Shown here: positions 1-11,119 of the stretch, piece after piece | Numbering within the stretch: position 1 is the stretch's first letter | Layout: the number at the start of each line of letters is the position of its first letter | Source of the DNA: Sipunculus nudus | Taxonomy: Eukaryota; Annelida; Sipuncula; Golfingiida; Sipunculidae | DNA: 64,000 bases | Direction of reading: 5' to 3' | Assembly: GCA_026874595.1 (NCBI GenBank) | Contig: CM049322.1 | Span: forward strand, 53,967,386 to 54,031,385 | Translations under genes and position numbers: made by a program | The notes under the pieces: model-generated | Database searches by the model: none | Told to the model about the DNA's origin: nothing | Seen by the model: the letters and a program-made list of their open reading frames with translations, nothing else

Positions 1-315
1 AAACTGGTAGTTGTGTCATGGATGGTGGTAGTGGTGTTGGTAGTAGCGATAGAAATGATAGTGGTCGTGATGATAGTGGTAGTGGTGTTGGTAGATATGG
101 TCGTTGTAGTGGGAATCGGGAGGGTGTTAGTGGTATTTGCAGTAGTGATGGTAGTGGTCGTGGGAGTAATCGTGGTATGCGTGGTAGTATTGGTACTGTC
201 AATGATGGTTGTTGAAGTAGTGGTAGTGGCAGCAGTGGTTATACCTGTGGAGAATCTTGGGACAGTGGTAGTAGTTGTGATGGTGTTAATGCTGTTGGTG
301 ATAGTAACCTTTTTG
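1..315. repeat. Degenerate GGT/GTA-rich minisatellite
   Basis: The first 315 bases are built from short GTGGTA, GATGGTGGT and GTTGGTAGT-like words in no fixed register. The plus strand is almost free of C. Open frames across it are only poly-valine or Ser/Gly low complexity, so I read it as simple sequence rather than a gene. It begins before the window. Confidence 0.75.
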
Positions 316-1513
316 ATGGTGATAGAATTGATTTGAATCCTGTTTATATTTTCCTGAGCCGCAACCGATGTTCATTCAGCATGTGACACAATTCATTGCC
401 CTTGACCCAGTAGCTATTGCCTGTCTGTTCACTCCAAGGAAATTCATGCCTCTTGAAAACAATACAACATATTTCAATGTGATTAAGATTTTATTACGAA
501 ACATATGAATGGAAACATATACATCAATTTGTCAGTCAATAATTAGCACAAACATTGTAATAACAGATGATACACTTCCGTCAGAATGGGAACAATATTT
601 AAATTTTTATAATGAAACAAAACACATGATGATTGGCTCATACCTGTGTGTGTGTCTGTATTAATCGTATAAAAATTGTAACCATTTTTTTTATTATGGA
701 GCAATTTCAAGTGCTGTCGCCCGTTTTTGCTTCCTTGAATTACGTCTGGTACGTTGACAAACTTTCATTCTTTTTTTTGTCGCCCAGTGTATTTTGAAAA
801 AAAAATTCAGAGTTTTGGCACGTTCACAAATTGATTATTATTGTTAATGATAATGGCCGAACGGATGCAACTATGCACACAGAAACAAATAAACACTGAA
901 TCCTTGATGAATACGCAACCTAAGTCCGATGTAATGAAACTGTCATAAGTTGGAGTGAACAAGAAATCGCTCTTCCTGACGGCCCTCCGTACAATCATGT
1001 CTGTGAGATAAACAAACACGGATTGTGGCGCTTTTGTTCTGGCCGACTTGTGCAGTATACGTTAAAGTTTACTTGTATTTTAAGACAATAAAATATGCCT
1101 CATTTAATTGTTTTGAATGGTCCAAAATATTGAGTAATTCATCTGGAAAACAGAGTTTGAATATATGCATCAGTATATACGCATATGTATGGCCTCATAT
1201 GCCACAATGGGCATGAAGAGGATATGTAGGTATAAACGCATTACATTTTCAAAACGAAAACTTCTAAATATCTACATGTCTATTTTTATAATGAAACACA
1301 TATGTTAGAAGCAATATATATACATTTATAACAATGTTCATAAATAATGTCCTATTTATATTATGATTCCTATTTTATTCCCATAAGTAATTTACAAGTT
1401 TTACATTAACTACGCCCTTTTAGACAAAAGACAACCATTTACCAATAGATTAGTATGTCTATCGTGCCCTGTTCGGAATATCAAAAGAATTCAAATTCTG
1501 GCACTGGTCACCG
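316..1513. other. Non-coding AT-rich stretch, probably 3' flank of the NLR-like locus
   Basis: No open frame here looks like protein. A minus-strand AATAAA (plus-strand TTTATT at 1,374-1,379) lies about 135 bases past the stop codon of the neighbouring NACHT-LRR exon and could be its polyadenylation signal. Nothing else is recognisable. Confidence 0.4.
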
Positions 1514-3846
1514 TCACATATAACTAGATTCCCTGGCAACTATCCTATTGTTTTCTTCAACAATAAACGTATTTAATTTTTGTTTACCATCCTCGAATGA
1601 TTTACCGTCGTATATCAATATGAGATCAGGGAGGTTCTCCCTACATTTGTGCACCATTTCCTGCCTCACCTTGGCCGGTACAGCTGTACCCTGACACCAG
1701 AGAAAACGAAGGGAGCGTAAGTGTAAAACATGTTTAGACATTGACGGCCATGAGAAATTTGTGAAACCATTGTTACAAACGTCTAAGAAACGTAGTGAGC
1801 GGGGCATGAGTTGTAAGATACACCAAAGTCCCTCTGATGTTATATTACAATCCCTGATGGCCAGCCATGACAGATTGTTTAGTTTTGAGACGGCCTCAGC
1901 CACTTTGTCTTCTTTGCCAGATATACCATTACTCGACATGTTTAGGTGGAGCAGATGAGGGCATTATCCGGGAAGGGCCGCACACAGTGACGTCACCTGC
2001 TCCCGGGACATGTGACTGTTGTCGATAACAAGCTCAGCTATATGTTCGGACGTGACGAGTGACGTCACGCGGTGACCCAGCAGTGACAGGTCAGCGTCTG
2101 ATAAAGCTAACGTCACCAAATGCTTTGATGCCCCCATGAGGTCTGAAAATACATCACGGGAACTCAGGCAGAAATATCTCAGGGACAATCTAACAAGTGG
2201 TATTGTTTCATGGATCGCCGTCAGGATGCGATGACAGTCAATCTCTGTCAGGGATTGTATCTCCATGACTAATGTGACAGTTTGGTCATTTGATTTATAC
2301 TGGCCGCTAGTGCTGTTGTGTCCTTTATATGATCCATGAATAAATAAAACCCTTTCAGCTCACTCGGCTGAATCACTGACGCTGTGGGCTCCCATACATT
2401 TCTACTGAGATCACCATTCTTTATTTCAACTGACCTGACCCTTGATCGAGGCTTTTGGTGTTTGAACATTGTCAGCATGGCGTCTGTCTCAGGCTGAGAG
2501 AGATCAAGTGTTAAGTCGTCTGGTAAAGGAATGCCACATATCTTTTTATCTTTATACTCCCCGACGCACTGAGCAATGAAATGACTGATGTCATTGGACA
2601 TGGTTGTTTCAGCCCTCCAGTCACCCTCCCCGGAGTCCCAGGAAAAGGCGTTAAAATATGGACACTGTTGAGCGGTCGGGTTATCCTTGCTGTTTCTGAG
2701 AAGTTGGACCACGTGTGAGAGCAGCTAGTTTCCGCATTCCTCAGAAATACCACAACAAAATAAAATTATATTACGACAGGCGTGAAGTCGGAATATGTCT
2801 GTCAAAAATGATATAAATAACCTCCTCTCTCTTTTATTATGTGCTAAAACATAACTAGCAACACATTCCTGTACAGACAAATGAATGAATTTGTAAAGCT
2901 TTGTTTCCCCTAAGGGTTTTGGCTTAACTGGAATAATCAATCCAAATTTAATCCCTAAATCTATAAAGTTCTGACTGCTGTCACCTTCTCCTGTATCATG
3001 AGTAAATGTAAACCTGCTCACCACGCAGTAGATCTAATGCACCAATACCACAGGGAATTAATTCATCGCTGTACACATGAATATTGTGAAGGATAAAATC
3101 TGAACGGGGTCTTGTTTTGGATGTGTAAGTATCTAATATAAATTTTAGCAACATAATATAAAGCTGTGTTTTGTTTTGACTTATCTCTCCTTCTTCTGCC
3201 AATTGACAAAAGAAGCAGAGATGGAGAGGTGTGTGACACAGAGATAACATATGTTTTGTTTTTATTTCTTCATACAGTTGATCAAACATGTGTTGCTCAT
3301 CTTTATCTGTTGGTGTCCGGGACTTCAGGGTTTTGATGATGAGTCTTATATACTTCTCCATATATTGACGGACGCGGTTGTCATCAAACTCATTAATCTG
3401 AACAAGTTTGCTGTAGCACCAGCTGAGCAGAGGGACTGTTTGGTTTGATGTGCCTTGAGGTGACGACCTTTAATACGTTAGGCAACATTTTACCTTGTAT
3501 TATTCCTGTAATTTCAGATGAAGTTTCTGGGCGATACTCGTCAAGGCCGTCAAATATTATTAACGACCTTGACGGGTTTTCTCTGATAATGTATCTATAT
3601 GGAGATAACAGTCAGAGTCACACCAACAAATTTGGTCTTTTATTGCTTGTGAAAGCGTCATTCCTGGCTTAATTTGCTTCAACAGAACACAAACGATAAG
3701 GTCATACGTGAAGTCTGGCTTGTCACCGCTTTTGCAAGCAGGTGCCGCTATTTCTGTCTTCTCCATGTTGAGAGATACCAATTGATCAGGGTCATTTTAC
3801 CTGATCCAGGCAGACCAGTAATGAAAGTTGATGTTGCATTCCATGC
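1514..3846 (-). pseudogene. NACHT-LRR (NLR-type) receptor exon, disabled
   Basis: This is a long exon of an NLR, a cytosolic innate-immune STAND NTPase. Reading down the minus strand it gives Walker A (GLPGSGKMTLI, about 3,800), Walker B (LIIFDGLDEY, about 3,545), a sensor-like TSRH, a winged-helix segment (TPLHLCFFCQL, about 3,220), LRGEQ and the typical FIHLSVQE (about 2,890). A leucine-rich repeat region with LSLRY, LVTLALSDADL and LSWLAIRDCNI runs to a stop at 1,514. The start is set by a plausible acceptor (tcttttaag/GCATGG) whose phase 0 matches the donor of the upstream linker exon. Disabling changes are frame changes after Walker A, before and after Walker B, near 3,015 and near 2,280, plus in-frame stops at 2,725 (TAG) and 1,964 (TAA). 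Domain order is clear and activity is very unlikely. Confidence 0.85.
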
Positions 3847-4064
3847 CTTAAAAGATTGATAATATTTATATTATTATTATTATTTTTACCGGAAATTCTC
3901 AATAATTCTAGTTCTGTCTTGCCCATGTTGAGAGATACCAATTGATCAGGGTCGTTTTACCTGAACCAGGCAGACCAGTAATGACAGTTGATGTTGCATT
4001 CCATGCCTTAAAAGATTGATAATATTTATATTATTATTATTATTTTTACCGGAAATTCTCAATA
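3752..4064. repeat. 160-bp tandem duplication containing the Walker A coding segment
   Basis: Bases 3,752-3,904 recur at 3,912-4,064 with an exact 160-bp offset and only a few substitutions. Each copy holds a splice-acceptor-like site, the AWNATST lead-in and the P-loop. The downstream (in-line) copy reads GSGKMT, whereas the upstream copy keeps the canonical GSGKTT. The copies also share a TATTATTATTATT tract. Confidence 0.9.
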
Positions 4065-4675
4065 AAACAATATTCAAATGTTTATTTCATGAAATATGGG
4101 ATATAGCCTATTAAAATCACATCTGACATTCATATATCAATTTAAGTATATTTTATGCACACAATACTAACTGATACATGCAGCATTAATTTTCTTCTTA
4201 CATGAATCTAAAAATCAAAGCATTTTACACTATGTAACTGTATAAAATGAAGCAATATCATATTTGTTTCATTGTGTAATTTTTGTTTATATATATATAC
4301 ATAAATATACATATATTTATATATATATATGTATACATATATTATATACATGTATATATATAATGCTCGTGGCAGTAAATTTAAATTAAAGCTCAGTATT
4401 CAGTTTGAAATGAGATTATATAAATCAACGACTTCAATATTTTGTATATTTTTGCCAATTACAAGCAAGTTAATATACATATTAATTAAGAAAAGATAAA
4501 GGGTAACATAAAGAAGCGGAAGAAGGCAGCACTATATCATGAACTGGTCTTATATATAGAAATTACCAGATAATTTGAAAACATATAGTATCCCAATCTT
4601 AACGAATAATTCGTGATACATAACTAATAATACAGAATCTTTAATTGTTTTTAATACAAAACATTATGCCCTTAC

Positions 4676-4893
4676 ATTAGAGAATATGTCATGTACATTC
4701 TTGACATCGCATTCCTTTTTGCCATCAGTAGTGTAGATTGAACAGGTCGGTTGGATAAACAGAGAAGCAATCTTTTCGTTTCGCTTTTTGGACCCGAAAG
4801 AGCATACGCTAATACAATTGTTAAAACGTCTGTATTGCTTCGCCACCTGGAGCTGCCAGGATTTATTCTGATTGGGCTTAGTCAAGGTGAGCT
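4676..4893 (-). CDS. Pre-NACHT linker exon of the NLR-like gene (internal exon, intact)
   Basis: This internal exon encodes about 72 residues, roughly LTLTKPNQNKSWQLQVAKQY... to ...KNVHDIFSN, with no stop. The acceptor (ctttatttacag/AGCTCACC) and donor (TCTAAT/GTAAGG) are good matches to consensus. The tail KKECDVKNVHDIFSN joins in phase 0 to AWNATSTFITGLPGSGK of the NACHT exon 830 bases downstream, which is how such linkers usually meet the NACHT domain in invertebrate NLRs. The segment starting YRRFNNCISVCSFGSKK resembles the variable region between an effector domain and NACHT. It needs 1 nt from an upstream exon that I could not place. Its reading frame is clean, unlike the NACHT exon. 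Confidence 0.6.
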
Positions 4894-5317
4894 CTGTAAA
4901 TAAAGATATATCTTTTAGTCTGTTTTGTGTATTAATATATACTCAAAACATTTAACAGAAACGGTTAATCAATATGGATCATTAGTGTTATTAAAATTTT
5001 ATCTCCAGGTGGCGTCAGTGATTGGTTGCTGTGTTCTTCCCTGACTTTGATGTCTGATTCCTAAATGAAACCAAAAATGCAGTTTATATAATATGGTTAA
5101 CACATTGGACCACACTCTATGCTGAGTTCTACTGTCTCTGAAATTAAAAAAAAAACACTATAAGAAAGGATTTCAGTAAGATATGGTGAACTGCAGGACA
5201 CTAGCTGCATATAAAATGTCGGTTTTTCTACAGAATAACAACAATAGTAATATTGACATGGATGAGTTAACGTTTTTGTATGTTTGATTATAGATTGAAA
5301 CAAAATGAAATATAAAC

Positions 5318-5331
5318 ACCATATATATATA

Positions 5332-5402
<71 letters not shown>
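5318..5402. repeat. (TA)n microsatellite
   Basis: Nearly pure alternating TA over about 80 bases. It lies inside copy 1 of the diverged duplication. Confidence 0.95.
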
Positions 5403-5406
<4 letters not shown>

Positions 5407-6404
5407 ATCACATTTAAAGAAGATTCACAGTTCCTTCATTTGAATGTACTTTTATACCAGGCTTAAACGAGGCGAAGAACATTTTGAACTCGTGAACTCA
5501 ACGAGTATTCTCCGACATGGAATTATGCACTCATTACTATGGTTATAATCGTTATGGGTTCTATTGATGCCAATATAATTCCTGAATAGACTTTCTGGCT
5601 TTCCTGAGAATGGTACTTGGAAGTTACCTACTTCATCAAAACTGTGACTTCTTGCTTTGCGCGACCGGTTTTGGTCGAATAGCGGAAATAGCCTTGTATT
5701 TTCCGAGGGAAAATGATTCCTATTGCTGAATTATTCTTATTATAGGTCATAGTGGCATATCAAATCTTGAAATACAGAAATAACGACACGACAGTTACCT
5801 GGTAAGACTGATATCCTTTATTTCTCCCGGTTTCTGTAAACAGTAAAACGACAAGATATTCACACTTATAAAATCTGTATATTTATACATATATATATAT
5901 ATTTATACTTGTGTATGCTACATATATCTAATTAATACATATTGTATGTATAGATTTGGATCCTATGTGATATTAAAAACATACAAATTGAAAAAAATTA
6001 CTTATTTCAGGTATCAGAAAATCTTAGACACAGGTATGGCAATGTAATACGTTCACACTTAAACTGTCATTAAATAAAGTAGTATATTATTTATTAATTT
6101 TATTTATATATATATTAATTTTATTTATATATACTCAAATACATTTAACATAAAAGTTTAACCATTTGTGACCATTTTATGTTATATAAATTTTACCTCC
6201 AGGTGGCGCCAACGATTGACTGCTTTGTGCTCCCAAGACTTGAATAACTGAGTCCTAAATGCAACCAAAAATGCACTTATTTATTGGTTCTTGTTACTTT
6301 ATATTAAATGTTAACACACTGGACCACACTCAATACTGATTTCTATTTTCTCTTAAATGAATAAGGTCCTCAATATATATATATATATATATAAATATAT
6401 AGCG

Positions 6405-6520
6405 AAAGTTAAGAAAAACAGTGACGCCTTTTAGATAGACTAACCAGTTTATTAACACACATAAGTGTGTTAATAAACTAGTTAGTCTATCTAAAAGGCG
6501 TCACAGTTTATCTTAACTTT
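6405..6520. repeat. 116-bp near-perfect palindrome (hairpin)
   Basis: The arms 6,405-6,462 and 6,463-6,520 are reverse complements centred on acacac/ataa/gtgtgt, with only a handful of mismatches. The outer arms read AAAGTTAAG and CTTAACTTT, and the inner arms include GACGCCTTTTAGATAGACTA. (TA)n tracts lie on both sides. It could be a foldback element, a template-switch product or an assembly hairpin. Confidence 0.9.
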
Positions 6521-6549
6521 AGCTTCAACTACAGATTAACACGGCTATA

Positions 6550-6551
<2 letters not shown>

Positions 6552-6602
<51 letters not shown>
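6552..6602. repeat. (TA)n microsatellite between two palindromes
   Basis: About 50 bases of pure TA separate the 116-bp and 55-bp palindromes. Confidence 0.95.
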
Positions 6603-6604
<2 letters not shown>

Positions 6605-6646
6605 TGTATGAATAACCAGGCTGGTTCATTGTTTAACAGATGGAAC

Positions 6647-6701
6647 GGGTATACACAGAAAAGTGGTTCACTGGCAGTGAACCACTTTTCTGTGTATACC
6701 C
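6647..6701. repeat. 55-bp perfect palindrome
   Basis: GGGTATACACAGAAAAGTGG and its exact reverse complement meet at CACTG-G-CAGTG, so the whole 55 bases fold with a one-base centre. A CT tract and then a TA tract follow at once. The open frames on both strands here are artefacts of the symmetry. Confidence 0.9.
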
Positions 6702-6721
6702 CCTCTCTCTCTCTCTCTCTC

Positions 6722-6766
<45 letters not shown>
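6702..6766. repeat. (CT)n followed by (TA)n
   Basis: Compound microsatellite directly abutting the perfect palindrome. Confidence 0.95.
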
Positions 6767-6768
<2 letters not shown>

Positions 6769-7439
6769 GTTTTTACAAATGCAGAGTAACCTCGTACTTC
6801 CTTCATTTGAATGTACATATATACTAGGCTTAAAACGAGGAGAAGAGAATGTTGAACACGAGTTTTCGCCAAATATTACTCGAGCCAGAATCAAGCCATT
6901 ATTACTATTGTAAGAATCGGCAAGGGTTCTATTGAAGTGTATCTAATTCCTGAAATTATGGCGGTCCTCGGGATGTTAATTTAAAGTAACTGGTTATTTT
7001 CCGCCACCCAGTTCAATACGCCACCAGAATGGGGTCAAATCCCGGGATAGGCCTAATATTTCCCCTGAGCAAAATGTTTGAGTAACATACCTGATTGGTA
7101 TTGCTGAATTATTCATATCATAGGTGTTACTGATATATCAAATTCTGAATATTACTGAGAGGATAATTACCTGGTCAGCTTGTATCTCCGCACGGCCATT
7201 AAATTAAGGTATGGTGTCCATCTGTTTGTGTGTATATATATATATATATCATATATACATATATTTATAAATGACAATGCCTCAATTTGTCACCTTCCCC
7301 AACCAATCAATAATGCAACACACTCTATTCCCCACTACCACTCAATCCATTTCCTATTACCACTCAATCCGTCCCTTCACCGATACCATTCTGATTTCAG
7401 CGGATACACGTGGTCGCCTATCGACTTCACATATCCAAC

Positions 7440-10150
7440 TTATCATATACATGTAATGACACAAAGGGATGGATAGAGCTAATCACTTTATGTCTCATTC
7501 TCCTGATGGAAGAATAAATTTTTTCAATTAGATCATGATTTTTTATGGTACTAACTTTTTTATGTTTCAAATTTATACAGTTGTAATACAACTGGCATCC
7601 CAATGTAAGGACTGAATGGCGAGGGGAAGAAAGGTGGAAGTTACAACACCTCTGCACATAAATACAATCTATTATGATATTTAATTCAAATATATAATTT
7701 AATAGGTATAGAAGATCTAATTACACCAGGACGATAAGCCAACCCATGCCGAAGACATTTGAACAGACATATGAAGGGGCTGCACGAAAATACAAATGAC
7801 CCATGGGCCATGGCGACTAGCTGAATTCAAGGAGCTTTGAACAAAGGGTTCAATGAGTCCAAGAGGGCTCAAAATAATGCATTATACCAATAGGCCTTGG
7901 ATATCATATAGGTCACAGTGACCTTATTCTACATCCAGCTGGTACCACCCGCTGCACCAGACTAATAGAGTCTAAAAATCATGTTCTTTCACACATCTTA
8001 CAGACTATAGGTCACAGTGACATTATTTCAGGTTTCCAAGGAGATTTTATGGCCATCCTCATGTATGAGGATTTTAGGCCAAATACAATTTATGTGCCAT
8101 CTGACTCAAAGAGTACATAAAAATTGTTATCAGCCCTTTATTCGCAAAATACATATCACCGAGACCTAAAATGAAGTTTCCGAGAAGATTTGCCTAGTGA
8201 CTCTCTTGGTGTACATTAAGAAGTTTCTAGGTCTAACAGTTGCGGTTTGTCCCCTATAAACAGCCAGAAAGCTTCATTTGAAGTTCTCAAAAATAGAGAA
8301 AAAATGGATAAAAATTCGAAAAAATTAGGTGATACCACCAGTCACAGAAACTGATTGAACACTCCATGACCAATATACATGGAATGTATCATGGAAATAA
8401 TTTCAATAGTTATTCCGACACTGGAGCTTTTGCACGTTTTTTTATTATTCTGTGGGTACTAACGAGCCCCATACCTCCGAAGATATGGGCAACAGGCACC
8501 TAATTTCAGGTATCCAATGAGATTTTATGGACCTTCATGCATGATTTGTAAGAAGATTCAGGTCAATCGTTACAATTAATGACTTTTTAACGGCAGACCA
8601 CTTCATTTGAACGTCTAAAAAATAGAAAATAAAATGCGTAAAAATTCGAAAAAAAATTCAGGTGGACCCACCAGTCTGCAGGGACTGATATAACATTCCA
8701 TGATTAATACGCATGCAAGGAATCATAACGATCAATGCATTGGTTATTCAGAAATAGCAGCTTTTGTATAAAATTTTTAATTATTCTGGGTGGTATTTAT
8801 GAGCCCAATAGCTTGAAGGATATAGAAAACAGAGACCTGATTTCAGGTTTCCAATAATATTTTTTAATCGAACTACCCGGATATCAAGTATGAAGATTCA
8901 AGGTCCAAAGTTACGACATTGGACGTATGGACAGAAGGACGTATGGACAGTAGGACGTATGGACAGACGACGGACGAAAAGTGTTCGCTTTATCTCTGAA
9001 AACTTTCAGTCAGCTGAGCTAAAAATGGAGGTGGCATCACAGTCTTTGTTAAACACCAGTTCCCATATGACCATTAATTAATTTCAAGTTTCAGAAAATG
9101 ATATTGAGGAGATTCAGAATAGTTCTCAGGTAACGGGCACAGTGACAGTTGAACCTTCCTTGCGTACTTTGTCACGATTCAATAATTCTTTGGGGGTTAG
9201 TGAGCCCTTAGCAATTAGCAGTACTGTAGCAAGCATCTCCAACCTCCTATTTGTGGATAAGGACAGATATTTAACAAATTACCTCCATTAATTCCATAAC
9301 AAATTAAATGAAATGAATTTTATAAACAGGTACCTAGCATTTGTTTTATGTGTCCTTGCCCCTGTGCTGCCAGACAGCTTAGGAAGCTGACCCAGTCTTC
9401 TTGCGTTCTCCTATTCAAGTGGTCCAAAACGGCTGATACTTTATCTAAATTTGCTGAACAGGTTTCCTTCAACAATTAATAATGAACATTTAATACAAGA
9501 TCCTGGGATTAGATAGTTAACATATCATTAAATAATCAAAGTTAAACAATGGACCCATGGGTTGGGACGCACAGCTGAATTCTGTAAAATTTTCGCAGAT
9601 CTATACTTTTAAGATCTGTACTATTACCATGATCACTGGCTGGCTCTTTAATTAGCTGTTGACTGTTCAGCAGTTTACATATTTGTTCAATTAGATTACA
9701 TTTTCAATATACAGTCGCTATAATATACAGTTGCACAATCGCTAATATCTTAAAGTCTATTTACAATTACTGAATACATAAAATAGCCAGTCAGACAGGT
9801 AGACAAACAAAGCTGATCTCCCACTTGGGCAGAAAAATAATATATGATGTTTCAATTTGATCCTTACATTTATTTGTTTTAATTTATAAAACTGTATACA
9901 GTTGAGACATAACCCCAGTACCGAGTGCAAGGACTCAATGGCGGGGGGGGGGGGGGGGTGTGTAGGAAGTACAGTAACTCTGCAGATTCATACATGATAT
10001 GAAATTTAATTCAACAGTGCTAACAGGAAAACGTTTACTCTAAATCTTTAAATATTAAAAAATAGACAGTCAGATGAACCAACAAAGCCAATCACTTTGT
10101 TTTCCATTCTACTGAGGGAGGAAAATAATGAAAACATGTTTGCATTGGAT
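7440..10150. repeat. Dispersed repeat with three related copies (7.45, 9.79, 10.06 kb)
   Basis: Segments at about 7,450-7,690, 9,790-10,010 and 10,060-10,150 share ordered words: AAGCTGATC or AAGCCAATCACTTTGT, then TGGAAGAATAA or GCAGAAAAATAA, then the TACAGTTG...CAAGGACTCAATGGCG block and TGATATTTAATTCAA. The middle copy carries a poly(G) run at 9,943-9,958. No coding potential is seen, and the stretch between copies (about 9,150-9,780) shows nothing recognisable. Confidence 0.55.
7790..8990. repeat. Interspersed repeat family A, copy 1, with internal tandem units
   Basis: The copy begins GACCCATGGGCCATGG...AGCTGAATTCAAGG and contains an exact inverted GGTCA motif (AGGTCACAGTGACCT, 7,910-7,924). 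Two or three internal units of about 350 bp carry ACTGATTGAACACTCCATG-like, ATGCAAGGAATCAT-like and ATTTCAGGTTTCCAA words. It ends in GGACGTATGGACAGA repeats at 8,920-8,980. The same order recurs at 13,550-14,345. It is a non-coding transposon relic typical of AT-rich marine invertebrate genomes. Confidence 0.65.
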
Positions 10151-10430
10151 CCTAATGTTTTATTACATCATTTTTTTTAAAAATGTGTTAAATTTTGTAC
10201 ATTTATAGTATAACATATATTTCTTAATATATAAGTTGATTCACAATTCTAAATTGCATGAACATTTTATTTTGTCAGATAATATCACAATTTGCACACA
10301 TGGCTTCTTCTGCATTAAAAACTTGAATTGATATTTCAAGAAAAGTTTTGTAGATTGGAGTCGAAATAGTTTAACAATTAGGGGAATACAGTTCAAACAA
10401 TAATTATTGCAATACGCTGAGATGTTGTGT

Positions 10431-10476
10431 GTGTGTGTGTGGGGGGGGGGGGGGATGGGGATGGGGGGGGGGGGGT
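10431..10476. repeat. (GT)n-poly(G) simple repeat
   Basis: GTGTGTGTGT runs directly into two long G tracts separated by GATGGGGAT. Confidence 0.95.
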
Positions 10477-10489
10477 ATTAGAATAACTG

Positions 10490-10960
10490 TACATCTGTGA
10501 CAGCAGAGGATTTTCCCCAGTGACCCTTAACAAATCAGGTATCTTGGCACAGCTGGCTTCCAGTGACCAAAAGTGCGCTGCCTGCTGCTTGACAATGAAA
10601 GTGAATACAACAAAGCCTAGAAAAAATTCAATAACTACCATATTTTTTAGAATTTTTTTTTTTCAAATTTCAGATTTATTCAGATCGAGTACTTGCGTGT
10701 GCATGCTGTGAAAATCAAATCAACAGTACTTCCAGGAAAAACGTGCCATGGTCAAAGTTGGGGGCAACATTTAAGGTCCTGATTTTATATTTATGCAAAT
10801 AACTAACATATTTAAAAGATTCTGATCTAATTTCGGTTATACAATTGAATTTTGATTAAATAAAATATATCAATAGAAAAAGATTTATCGTGTTAAGTTA
10901 GTAAATATCTTTCTTGATATTTTTACACAGTTCACTATGTTTTGGCCCATATCTTTTAGC
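10490..10960. repeat. Segmental duplication partner of 14,985-15,335
   Basis: The segments share CAGTACTTCCAGGAAAAACG-type sequence, TTAAGGTCCTGATTTTATAT, the AT-rich middle and TATGTTTTGGCCCATATCTT, in the same order as TTAAGGTACTGATTTTGTAT and TATGTTTGGTCCCATATCTT near 15.1-15.3 kb. The two copies are well diverged, and an insertion of about 80 bp is present here. Confidence 0.65.
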
Positions 10961-11119
10961 TAGAATATCAGCAGAAGCTGACAAAAGCCCTCAGCCAAAA
11001 GAACAGTGTTTAGAAGTGGTAATAGTAACAAGTACTAAATATCTGTTCTCACATGGATGTATATCTGTACATGTCTCAGATATAAATTTAAAATGGAGAG
11101 GTATGTACAATGATTCATA

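Larger units (their letters stand above)
4930..7190. repeat. Two diverged tandem copies of a roughly 1-kb block
   Basis: Copy 1 (about 4,930-5,815) and copy 2 (about 6,125-7,190) share ordered blocks: CTCCAGGTGGCG with flanks (5,006 and 6,200), AACCAAAAATGCA (5,070 and 6,262), CACTGGACCACACTC-like (5,103 and 6,315), CCTTCATTTGAATGTAC (5,432 and 6,799) and ATTGCTGAATTATTC (5,721 and 7,101). Microsatellites and palindromes are inserted between the blocks. No coding sequence is recognised. Confidence 0.75.

Noticed and set aside
13-336. Overlapping Val-rich and Ser/Gly-rich open frames at the window start
   Set aside because: They are translations of a GGT/GTA minisatellite, with no start context, domain or splice sites.
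5097-5411. Ile/Tyr-repeat open frames over TA tracts (also near 6.6-6.9, 36.0, 42.1, 58.7 and 59.8 kb)
   Set aside because: Alternating TA reads as (IY)n on both strands. These are microsatellite artefacts.
10500-10617. Segment with an acceptor-like TTTTTTCTAG and the frame FWSLEASCAKIPDLL, considered as a CARD exon
   Set aside because: The donor site is missing, the aligned paralogue at 15.1 kb has a different boundary, and the similarity is too weak to annotate as a gene.
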